Part shown: positions 47,101-58,600 of the stretch, piece by piece | How the letters are laid out: every line of letters starts with the position of its first letter | Position numbering within the stretch: position 1 is the stretch's first letter | Assembly: GCF_932526225.1 (NCBI RefSeq) | Contig: NC_064038.1 | Location: 4,875,741-4,939,740, forward strand | Length of the DNA stretch: 64,000 bases | From: Nematostella vectensis | Taxonomy: Eukaryota; Cnidaria; Anthozoa; Actiniaria; Edwardsiidae | Direction of reading: 5' to 3' | Notes under the pieces: generated by a model | Database searches by the model: none | The model's input: only the letters and a program-made list of their open reading frames with translations | What the model was told of the DNA's origin: nothing | Program-made: the position numbers and the translations under genes

Positions 47101-47285
47101 GGACGCAGTCAGAGACGCGGTTGTGTCGCCCCTGCGTAGCGAATCGTGTAGGGCAGAGGATGCGCGACACCGACAGGCTTGCTCGGAAAAAGTTTGCACT
47201 GGTCCTGTCTGATATCGTAGCCCGCGATACGGACAATTTAAGACTTGGTGGCACAGGGTATACCCAAACATGGACGCTTACATAG
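47076..47285 (+). CDS. Zinc-ribbon-like reading frame, probably continuation of the previous frame
   Basis: Frame without an ATG at its start, encoding PCKICDIGTQSETRLCRPC then a basic helix-like stretch (RVGQRMRDTDRLARKKFALV). The two CX2C pairs 14 residues apart look like a zinc ribbon. It overlaps the following frame by 16 bases (47270-47285). Confidence 0.35.
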   Translation: MPCKICDIGTQSETRLCRPCVANRVGQRMRDTDRLARKKFALVLSDIVARDTDNLRLGGTGYTQTWTLT

Positions 47286-47728
47286 AGGAGATTCTCAATA
47301 GCATGCCTGACAGAGAGGCGCCTGCCGTACTAGCGGGGCTGGTCCAGAACATCCTGGACGAGGACATCCCCGAGGATGTCAAGCACAAGCTGCTTAAGCC
47401 GCTCGTTCCGGCAGAAGCGCGTCGGCGAGAGGCTGACAAAGAGGCCGAGAAGCAGGAACCGTGGCGCGAGTTCGACCCGCTTCTAAAGCAAAAGGGCCCA
47501 GGGGACTTAGATCCCGAGAAGCACTATTCTCTCTTCGTCGGCGGCGCTCATCTTCTGTTCCCAATCGTGGATGCCACTCTTCGGGGCCAAGACACAAGCG
47601 CCGGTTTTGGAGATACGGGATCTTGGTCTGTATCTTATACTATAATGTTTGTCTGGGCCAATCAAATTTCTAGAATAAACAAAGGCATTTTTGGTGTTCC
47701 AAACATGCATGGACGCAATAAAGAGTAA
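47270..47728 (+). CDS. Unrecognised 152-residue reading frame with poly(A) signal at its end
   Basis: Starts at ATG 47270: MDAYIEEILNSMPDREAPAV, then an acidic/basic helical stretch (PAEARRREADKEAEKQEPW) and a more globular part (YSLFVGGAHLLFPIVDATL). No signal peptide, membrane helix or family recognised. The AATAAA at 47719 overlaps the last codons. It lies in GC-rich DNA, overlaps the upstream frame in another phase and has no introns. This compact arrangement suggests a mobile or viral-like origin rather than a normal anemone gene, but no hallmark gene (capsid, polymerase, transposase) was seen. Confidence 0.4.
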   Translation: MDAYIEEILNSMPDREAPAVLAGLVQNILDEDIPEDVKHKLLKPLVPAEARRREADKEAEKQEPWREFDPLLKQKGPGDLDPEKHYSLFVGGAHLLFPIVDATLRGQDTSAGFGDTGSWSVSYTIMFVWANQISRINKGIFGVPNMHGRNKE

Positions 47729-48184
47729 AACATTATGTATTTGAAAGGAGTTTTATTTAAGACTTCGTTACCTAATTGATATTCACAAACGAAGTTCAAA
47801 GCACATGCTAAATAAACAATATGCTGAAGAAACAGCAAGCAGGTTTTCAGAGGGATGCCCTGCAGTCATCGCAATCAGGAAAGGTTTTTAAACTTTAGAC
47901 ACCTTAGAGCAATTCTTTCCATGTTTAGTAATAGTGTCTCTGACGTTATGTTGAGTCTCGAAACTCTCTCTCAACATAACCGCCAGTAGGCTAAATAAAC
48001 TAAATAAATGAGTTCTAATGTATACACATTCTGTTGGGAAAATACAGAGAAAAGGGGCCTTTGCTTGCAGGGAAAGCACATGTACATGTGGATGAATTAT
48101 TAGTAACAAATTTCAGCTACAATCGTGCCCTCTGCACGTTGGCGTTACCTCTAACAAGACGCAATGGACAACGCTACTAACAAG
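47729..48184. other. No gene seen; fragment of the downstream repeat
   Basis: 47820-47885 (AGCAGGTTTTCAGAGGGATG, CTGCAGTCATCGCAATCAGG) matches part of the long repeat at 49790-49850, 51085-51125 and 52390-52435. The remainder holds nothing recognisable. Confidence 0.5.
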
Positions 48185-51100
48185 ACGCGCTTCTAAACAA
48201 GGATTTGTTTTTGTTTCTTATTCGGAACTTTCACGGAAATCGGAACGCTAAACTACGAACGCTAAAACTAAAGAAAACAACTATTCAATTTCAATCACCT
48301 GAAACGTCACTAAAAAGATTGAACAGCAAACGCAGAAAAGACGAGTTTTGGCTTGTTTGTGGGATAAATTTTCAAGAAATCTGAGCAGGCGAGTTCCTTC
48401 AATGTAAATATCGCACAGTTGGACTCGAAGAAAATGTTACAAAACTTTTTGGTAAACTTAGATCAGCTAATTCCAGAAGAATATGCAAAAGCTGTGAACG
48501 GAAGATTGACTCGTTAGTCAAAAGAGAGAAAATTCTGAATGAAGATAAGGCATTGAATGGCTTCTTTTATAATTCGTCGCGTGATATTTCTACGGAGGAC
48601 GCCGTTTTGAATGCGGGCAATTATCCCGCAGCGGATACAGGTTTTCTTTTTCGCGCCGCGCTCCCTGTGTGCCCGATCTCCGCGACGCCCTGGGTCCCCG
48701 GGGATGGAGCCGTACATAATAATAAACAATGTGCTGAGTTGAGTGGGCTCCCTGTGGGATTGATAGATATCTTAGTAGGAATCTTTAGATCGATTTGAAG
48801 ACGCGCTTCTAAACAAGGATTTGTTTTTGTTTCTTATTCGGAACTTTCACGGAATTCGGAACGCTAAACTACGAACGCTAAAACTAAAGAAAACAACTAT
48901 TCAATTTCAATCACCTGAAACGTCACTAAAAAGATTGAACAGCAAACGCAGAAAAGACGAGTTTTGGCTTGTTTGTGGGATAAATTTTCAAGAAATCTGA
49001 GCAGGCGAGTTTCTTCAATGTAAATATCGCACAGTTGGACTCGAAGAAAATGTTACAAAACTTTTTGGTAAACTTAGATCAGCTAATTCCAGAAGAATAT
49101 GCAAAAGCTGTGAACGGAAGATTGACTCGTTAGTCAAAAGAGAGAAAATTTTAAATGGAGATAAGGCATTGAATGGCTTCCTTTATAATTCGTCGCGTGA
49201 TATTTCTACGGAGGACGCCGTTTTGAATGCGGGCTATTATCCCGCAGCGGATGTGCCCGATCCCCGCGACGCCCTGGGTCCCCGAGGATGGAGTCGTGCA
49301 TAATAATAAACAATGTGCTAAGTTGAGTGGGCTCCCTGTGGGATTGATAGATATCTTAGTGGGAATCTTTAGATCGATTTGAACATGTTTGATATATTTG
49401 TGCTTCCGATTTTTGGCTATATTAATACGTAGCTTCAAATGTCCTATGACACAATTAATTACTAGTTACGTAACTCCGTAACTTCTAAAGAATCAATATA
49501 ACCCAATCCCTGAATTTTGCCCTTCCATCCTAATAGAGGCCTTTAGTGTTTGCAGACAAACGCTGCAAAATGCAATATAATTTCAGCACGTTTTGTTGTC
49601 TAGGACATTGATTTTTGTGTGCGTGATGAAGCCCACGTTTTATCACGCATGGGGTGATCAACTAGACGCTTTTAAATACTTGTAGCGCCTCGGACGAAGA
49701 GTTCTCTTTGTGTGTATTGTGTCGTCTATCCATTTAAAATTGAAATACAACTTTATAAATATAGAAAATGTCGATTAAATTATAAACAGGAACAGCAGGC
49801 ACGTTTTCAGAGGGAAATTCTGCAGTCATCGCAATCAGGAAGGCTCTCTCTCCTGTTTTTTTACGCGTGAACGACCACGTTAAACCTGATGGCATGCCAA
49901 GAATACCTTTCTGTGCATGAACGGCGAAATCAATGAATGTCAATTCAATGAATGCTCATTAGATATATTGGCCAAATTATGAATCAAACTCCGCTAAGGT
50001 TACTGGCGGGCTCACATACCCCCCATCCCCCAAAAGGTGGATGGCGGCGGGTCATACCCCACCCTCCTAAATCCGGTCCCTAGCTTGGCCGATTGTTTTG
50101 ACCTCGTCCCCATAGTTCTCCTCTTCGAAAAAATGAAAAAAAAAAAACTGTTCAATTTCAATCTCCTAAAACGTCACTAAAAAGATTGAACAGCAAACGC
50201 AGAAAAGACGAGTTTTGGCTTGTTTGTGGGATAAATTTTCAAGAAATCTGAGCAGGCGAGTTTCTTCAATGTAAATAAAGCACAGTTGGACTCGAAGAAA
50301 ATGCTACAAAACTTTTTGGTAAACTTAGATCAGCTTATTCCAGAAGAATATGCAAAAGCTGTAAAAGGAAGATTGACTCGTTAGTCAAAAGAGAGAAAAT
50401 TCTGAATGAAGATAAGGCATTGAATGGCTTCTTTTAGAATTCGTCGCGTGATATTTCTACGGAGGATGCCGTTTTGAATGCGGGCTTATTATCCCGCAGC
50501 GGATACAGGTTTTCTTTCTCGCGCCGCGCTCCCTGTGTGCCCGATCTCCGCCACGCCTTGGGTCCCCGAGGATGGAGTCATGCATAATAATAAACAATGT
50601 GCTGAGTTGAGCGGGCTCCCTGTGGGATTGATAGATATCTTAGTGGAAATCTTTAGACGAATTTGAACATGTTTGATATATTTGTGCTTCCGATTTTTGG
50701 CTATATTAATACGTAGTTTCAAATGACCTATGACACAATTATTTACTGTTACGTAACTCCGTAACTTCAATAAATCAATATAACCCAATCCCTGAAACCT
50801 GCCCTTCCATCCTAAGTATAGAGGCCTTTAGTGTTTGCAGACAAACGCCAAAAAATGCAATATAATTTCAGCACGTTTTGTTGTATAGGACATTGATTTT
50901 TGGTGTGCGTGATGAAGCCCACGTTTTATCACGCATGGGGTGATCAACTAGACGCTTTTAAATACTTGTAGCGCCTCGGACGAAGAGTTCTCTTTATGTG
51001 TATTGTGTCGTCTATCCATTTAAAATTGAAATACAACTTTATAAATATAGAAAAAGTCGATTAAATTATAAACAGGAACAGCAGGCACGTTTTCCGAGGG

Positions 51101-52535
51101 AAATTCTGCAGTCATCGCAATCAGGAAGGCTGTCTCTCTGCTGTTTTTTTTTTTTTACGCGTGAACGACCACGTTAAACCTGATGGCATGCCAAGAATGC
51201 TTTTCTGCGCCTGAACGGCGAAATCAATGAATGTCAATTCAATGAATGCTCATTAGATATATTGGGCAAATTATGAATCAAACTCCGCTAAGGTTACTGG
51301 CGGGCTCACATACCCCCCATCCCCAAAAAGGTGGATGGCGGCGGGTCATACCCCAGCCTCCTAAATCCGGTCCCTAGCTTGGCCGATTGTTTTGACCTCG
51401 TCCCTATAGTTCTCCTCTTCGAAAAAAGAAAACAACTGTTCAATTTCAATTACCTAAAACGTCACTTAAAGGATTGAACAGCAAACGCAGAAAAGACGAG
51501 TTTTGGCTTGTTTGCGGGATAAATAATCTTCAAGAAATCTGAGCAGGCGAGTTTCTTCAATGTAAATAAAGCACAGTTGGACCTGAAGAAAATGTAACAA
51601 AACTTTTTGGTGAACTTAGATCAGCTTATTCCAAAAGAACATGCAAAAGCTGTAAAAGGAAGATTGACTCGTTAGTCAAAAAAGAGAAAATTCTGAATGA
51701 AGATAAGGCATTGAATGATTTCTTTTAGAATTCGTCGCGTGATATTTCTACGGAGGATGCCGTTTTGAATGCGGGATTATTATCCCTCAGCGGATACAGG
51801 TTTTCTTTCTCGCGCCGCGCTCCCTGTGTGCCCGATCTCCGCCACGCCTTGGGTCCCCGAGGATGGAGTCATGCATAATAATAACAATGTGCTGAGTTGA
51901 GCGGGCTCCCTGTGGGATTGATAGATATCTTAGTGGAAATCTTTAGATCGATTTCAACATGTTTTATATATTTGTGCTTCCGATTTTTGGCTATATTAAT
52001 ACGTAGTTTCAAATGACCTATGACACAATTATTTACTGTTACGTAACTCCGTACTTCTAAAGAATCAATATAACCCAATCCCTGAAACCTGCCCTTCCAT
52101 CCTAAGTATAGAGGCCTTTAGTGTTTGCAGACAAACGCCGAAAAATGCAATATAATTTCGGCACGTTTTGTTGTCTAGGACACTGATTTTTGGTGTGCGT
52201 GATGAAGCCCACGTTTTATCACGCATGGGGTGATCAACTAGACGCTTTTTTAAAAGCGTCTAGTTTTAAAAATACTTGTAGCGCCTCGGACGAAGAGTTC
52301 TCTTTGTGTGTATTGTGTCGTCTATCCATTTAAAATTGAAATACAACTTTATAAACATAGAAAAAGTCGATTAAATTATAAACAGGAACAGCAGGCACGT
52401 TTTCAGAGGGAAATTCTGCAGTCATCGCAATCAGGAAGGCGCTCTCCTGTTTTTTTTACGCGTGAACGACCACGTTAAACCTGATGGCATGCCAAGAATA
52501 CTTTTCTGCGCATGAACGGCGAAATCAATGAATGT
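48185..52535. repeat. Long direct repeat array, full unit about 1.28 kb
   Basis: The block CGTCACTAAAAAGATTGAAC to GATAGATATCTTAGTGGAA occurs four times (starts about 48305, 48922, 50171, 51460). The second block (TTTGATATATTTGTGCTTCC, GTTTTATCACGCATGGGGTG, CCACGTTAAACCTGATGGCA) follows it in copies 2-4 with period about 1,285. Copy 1 is a 617-bp partial. Each first block contains a tiny frame MLQNFLVNLDQLIPEEYAKA that is broken in copy 4. No transposase or polymerase is encoded. In copy 4 the sequence CTAGACGCTTTT has become palindromic (52236-52262). Confidence 0.9.
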
Positions 52536-52691
52536 CAAAAGCTATGGAAATTAGAAATAGCCGCTCAATTTAGAAACAGGAATAAAAATATCGTATGTAA
52601 TAGCTGAAGCTATTCTTCGCTTGGGTCTTGTGTCCTGAACATTCCTACAGAACAGAGCTCAACGATCTCTCTCACCGCCGAAGTCTCAAGC

Positions 52692-55600
52692 ATGCGATCG
52701 TTGTTCGCAGTCGTTGGTCTTGCTCTACTAGCTGTCTGTATAAGCGGTGATGGAGCTCTGGACGAAGACTCCAATGGAGAAGAAGTACGACCAGTGCGGA
52801 ACATTACCATTTTTGGTTATATTTGATAAACAATCTGATTAACCAATCAGAGATGAGTATTACTATGCCCAGTCTCACGCGGACACGCCTCAACTCAGAG
52901 TGGGAAAACAAAATGGCTCCTTCCTCGATCCACTCCTACGGTACCACCGCCGGCACTAGGCGTACGTGTGCTCACAGCACAGGTACATCTTCTGAAAAAA
53001 AGGTATCAGCTTTTTAAAGCCTAGTACCAGACGCCTGGGACTAGTCTGAACTAGTATGAACTAACAAATAACACATTAATTTAAGGCTTCCCAACGCACT
53101 AGCCAAAGGCAAGAAAGATTGTTTTCAAACAAGGCGTTGTTCCATCCCGTTATGCATTCTAGCACGTATCGTTCATGTTGGTGAAATTCTAATTCTAATA
53201 TAATTCTGATTTAATTCTAATGTTGATTTCATTGCTTTTCAGGATGGCACTTCTCGAACTTAAGCTTCTTCGGGGTATGTATCTTATATGTCATTTAGTA
53301 AATGTAAAGTGCTTACGGGGTATGTATCTTATATGTCATTTTGTCAATGTCAAGTGCTTTCGGGGTATGTATCTTACATGTCATTTAGTCAATGTCAAGT
53401 GCTTTCGGGGTATGTATCTTATATATGTCATTTAGTCAATGTCAAGTGCTTTCGGGGTATGTATCTTATATGTCATTTAGTCAATGTCAAGTGCTTTCGG
53501 GGTATGTATCTTATATGTCATTTAGTCAATGTCAAGTGCTTTCGGGGTATGTATCTTATATGTCATTTAGTCAATGTCAAGTGCTTTCGGGGTATGTATC
53601 TTATATGTCATTTAGTCAATGTCAAGTGCTTACGGGGTATGTATCTTATATGTCATTTAGTCAATGTCAAGTGCTTTCGGGGTATGTATCTTACATGTCA
53701 TTTAGTCAATGTCAAGTGCTTTCGGGGTATGTATCTTATATATGTCATTTAGTCAATGTCAAGTGCTTTCGGGGTATGTATCTTATATATGTCATTTAGT
53801 CAATGTCAAGTGCTTACGGGGTATGTATCTTATATATGTCATTTTGTCAATGTCAAGTGCTTTCGGGGTATGTATCTTATATATGTCATTTAGTCAATGT
53901 CAAGTGCTTTCGGGGTATGTATCTTACATGTCATTTAGTCAATGTCAAGTGCTTTCGGGGTATTATCATATATATGTCATTTAGTCAATGTCAAGTGCTT
54001 TCGGGGTATGTATCTTATATATGTCATTTAGTCAATGTCAAGTGCTTTTGGGGTATGTATCTTATATATGTCATTTAGTCAATGTCAAGTGGTTTCGGGG
54101 TATGTATCTTATATATGTCATTTAGTCAATGTCAAGTGCTTTCGGGGTATGTATCTTACATGTCATTTAGTCAATGTCAAGTGCTTTCTGGCATACAAAA
54201 AAAAGTTAACGGTTTCAGGATATTTCGGAGACACCACCGAATTTGGGGAGTTGGGGGGTTGGGGGCGAGGGATGTATTTAATATAAAACATATTGTTTAA
54301 TAGGTAAATATGCGCGTTTTTCTCGGTCACTAGACACTAATTACTTTACTTCAGGTCGAGATGGCCGAGATGGCCGCGACGGAGTACCAGGCAAACAAGG
54401 TAGGCCCCACAGGATACTCGTTTACAAAGGCTGAGCTTTTTAATAGCGCTGCAAACACCACAGGGTACCCATCTTCAAAAGGTGAGTTCTTTAATCGCGC
54501 TGCAAACACCACAGGATACCCATCTACAAAGGATGCGCTCTTTAGGGTGGCCAATCTCACACCACCACAGGGTACCCATCCATACAAACTGAGCACTATA
54601 GGGTGCCCAATCTTACAGGAACACCACAGGGTACCCATCGACCCATGGTACTCATAGTACAGTTATCAAGCGTTCTACAGTTCTCAAGCGTTATATAGCA
54701 ATTTAGAGAAGTCCTCGTTATTCTAAATTCAGAGAAAATCAGCTTATGGCTGCAATTTAAATAAAGTCTCCCCAGATTTATTACCAGCCTCTCCATCCCA
54801 TATTCCTTTACCCTACCCACCCACATTGTTTTACCTACCCCTCCTACATTCTTCTCCTTACCCCTCCCGCCCACATTCCTATCCTTACCCCACCCTCCCA
54901 CATTCCTATACTTACCCCACCCTCCCACATTCCTTTACGTATCCCACCCTCCCACATTCCTTTTCTTACCCCACCCTCCCACACTCCTTTACTTACCCCA
55001 CCCTCCCACATTCCAATCCTTATTCCACCCTCCCACATTCCTATCCTTACCCCACCCTCACACATTCCTTTACTTACCCTACCCTTCTACATTCCTTTAC
55101 TTACCCCACCCTCCCACATTCCTATTCTCACCTTACCCTCCCACATTCCTATCCTTACCCCACCCTCCCACATTCCTATACTTACCCCACCCTCCTTCAT
55201 TCCTATCCTTACCCCACCCTCACACATTCCTATCCTTACCCCACCCTTCCACATTCCTTTACTTACCCCACCCTCCCACATTCCTATCCTTACCCCACCC
55301 TCCCACATTCCTATCCTTAACCCACCCTCTCACATTCCTATACTTACCCCACCCTCCCACATTCCTATCCTTACCCCACCCTCCCACATTCCTATCCTTA
55401 CCTCACCCTCCCACATTCCTATCCTTACCCCACCCTCCCACATTCCTATCCTTACCCCACCCTCACACATTCCTTTACTTACCCCACCCTTCTACATTCC
55501 TATCCTTACCCCACCCTCACACATTCCTATACTTACCCCACCCTTCCACATACCTATCCTTACCCCACCCTCCCACATTTCTATACTTACACCACCCTCC

Positions 55601-58600
55601 CACATTCCTATCCTTACCCCACCCTCACACATTCCTTTACTTACCCCACCCTCCCTCATTCCTTTACATACCACACCCTCCCACATTTCTTTACTTACCC
55701 CACCCTTCCACATTCCTATCCTTACCCCACCCTCCTACATTCCTATCCTTACCCCACCCTCACACATTCCTATCCTTACCCCACCCTCACACATTCCTTT
55801 ACTTACCCCACCCTCCCTTATTCCTTTACTTACCCCACCCTTCTACATTCCTATCCTTACCCCACCCTCCCACATTCCTATCCTTACCCCACCCTCACAC
55901 ATTCCTATCCTTACCCCACCCTCCCACATTCCCATCCTTACCCCACCCTCCCACATTCCTTTGCTTACACCACCCTCCCACATTCCTATCCTTACCCCAC
56001 CCTCACACATTCCTATCCTTACCCCACCCTCACACATTTCTATCCTTACCCCACCCTCCCACATTCCCATCCTTACCCCACCCTCCCACATTCCTTTACT
56101 TACACCACCCTCCCACATTCCTATCCTTACCCCACCCTCACACATTCCTATCCTTACCCCACCCTCACACATTCCTATCCTTACCCCACCCTCCCACATT
56201 CCTATCCTTACCCCACCCTCACACATTCCTTTACTTACCCCACCCTTCTACATTCCTATACTTACCCCACCCTCCCACATTCCTATCCTTAACCCACCCT
56301 CACACATTCCTTTACTTACCCCACCCTTCTACATTCCTATCCTTACCCCACCCTCCTACATTCCTATCCTTACCCCACCCTCCCACATTCCTATCCTTAC
56401 CCCACCCTCTCACATTCCTATCCTTACCCCACCCTCCCACATTCCTATTCTCACCTTACCCTCCCACATTCCTATCCTTACCCCACCCTCTCACATTCCT
56501 ATCCTTACCCCACCCTCCCACATTCCTATCCTTATCCCACCCTCCCACATTCCTATACTTACCCCACCCTCCTTCATTCCTATCCTTACCCCACCCTAAC
56601 ACATTCCTATCCTTACCCCACCCTCACACATTCCTTTACTTACCCCACCCTCCCACATTCCTATCCTTACCCCACCCTCCCACATTCCTATCCTTAACCC
56701 ACCCTCTCACATTCCTATCCTTAACCCACCCTTCCACATTCCTATCCTTACCCCACCTTTCCACATTCCTATCCTTACCCCACCCTCACACATTCCTTTA
56801 CTTACCCCACACTTCTACATTCCTATACTTACCCCACCCTCACACCTTCCTATCCTTACCCCACCCTTCCACATTCCTTTACTTTCCCCACCCTCCCACA
56901 TTCCTATACTTACCCCACCCTCCCACATTCCTATTCTCACCTTACCCTTCCACATTCCTATCCTTACCCCACCCTCACACATTCCTATCCTTACCCCACC
57001 CTCCCACATTCCTATCCTTAACCCACCCTCACACATTCCTATCCTTACCCCACCCTCCCACATTCCTATACTTCCCCACCCTCCCACATACCTATCCTTA
57101 CCCCACCCTCCCACATTCCTATCCTTACCCCACCCTCACACATTCCTATCCTTACCCCACCCTCCCACATTCCTATCCTTACCCCACCCTCACACATTCC
57201 TATCCTTACCCCACCCTCCCACATTCCTATTCTTACCCCACCCTCACACATTCCTATCCTTACCCCACCCTCACACATTCCTATCCTTACCCCACCCTCC
57301 CACATTCCTATCCTTACCCCACCCTCTCACATTCCTATCCTTACCCCACCCTCCCACATTCCTATCCTTACCCCACCCTCCCACATTCCTATCCTTACCC
57401 CACCCTCCCACATTTCTATCCTTACCCCACCCTCACACATTCCTATCCTTACCCCACCCTCACACATTCCTATCCTTACCCCACCCTCACACATTTCTAT
57501 CCTTACCCCACCCTCACACATTCCTATCCTTACCCCACCCTTCCACATTCCTATCCTTACCCCACCCTTCCACATTCCTATACTTACCCCACCCTCCTAC
57601 ATTCCTATCCTTACCCCACCCTCCCACATTCCCTTACTTACCCCACCCTCCCACATTCCCTTACTTACCCCACTCTCCCACATTCCTTTACTTACCCCAC
57701 CCTCCCACATTCCTATCCTCACCCTCTCACATTCCTTTACTTACCCAACCCTCCCACATTCCTTTACTTACTCCCCCCATGCCCCTCCCATCTACCTTTA
57801 CCTCACCCGTTGGCGCTCTTTAGTCGCAAAAAAAGGTAAAGATGGAGGTATAGAAAGGTATCGATTTTTTTTTTCGTTTCAGTTTAATTTGTTAGTACGG
57901 TGGTTTCTCTATATAACATACAACCTTCAGACTGTGAAAAGTGTCCGTTATATTAATGTATAGAGGTATATATAGGAGTAAACACATTTTTTATTGACTT
58001 TAACTATCTTTGAAGTTAGAGTGCATAACTTACTGTCTTCGTACACTTTTTGCGCAATTTTCTTACCGCTCGAGACGCGATGGCCATACTGTACAAGGTT
58101 ACAGCATTTGGCACATATCAACAAAACAGTGGCGATGTACACGAAGTAAGCAAGTCGAGAAGTCAATAGGTAGAGACTGTGATCAAAAACAGTGGCGATG
58201 TACACGAAGTAGGCAAGTCGAGAAGTCAATAGGTAGAGACTGTGATCAAAAACAGTGGCGATGTACATGAGGTAGGCAAGTCGAGAAGTCAATAGGTAGA
58301 GACTGTGATCAAAAACAGTGGCGATGTACACGAGGTAGGCAAGTCGAGAAGTCAATAGGTAGAGACTGTGATCAAAAACAGTGGCGATGTACACGAGGTA
58401 GGCAAGTCGAGAGGTCAATAGGTAGAGACTGTGATCCCTACTTGAAAAAACTATCTACCGTAGTTTACTTTTTTTTATCCTGCTAATGGTAAGGAGTATA
58501 GGATGGCATTTGCGCCAGCAGAAAAAAAGAGACAGTTCCTCGTGCGAATTGCTTTCTGTTGCAGTTTCGCTATTCTGTAAAATAAAGTTTCTATGCAATG

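Noticed and set aside
54830-57790. Long open frames encoding (TLPHSYPYP)n or (GGVRIGMWE)n
   Set aside because: They arise because the minisatellite unit is 27 bp, a multiple of three; frames exist on both strands and in several phases.
57831-57860. GGTAAAGATGGAGGTAT resembling a collagen micro-exon (GKDG)
   Set aside because: Inclusion would break the Gly-X-Y register between the 45-bp exon and exon 5, and no pyrimidine tract precedes it.
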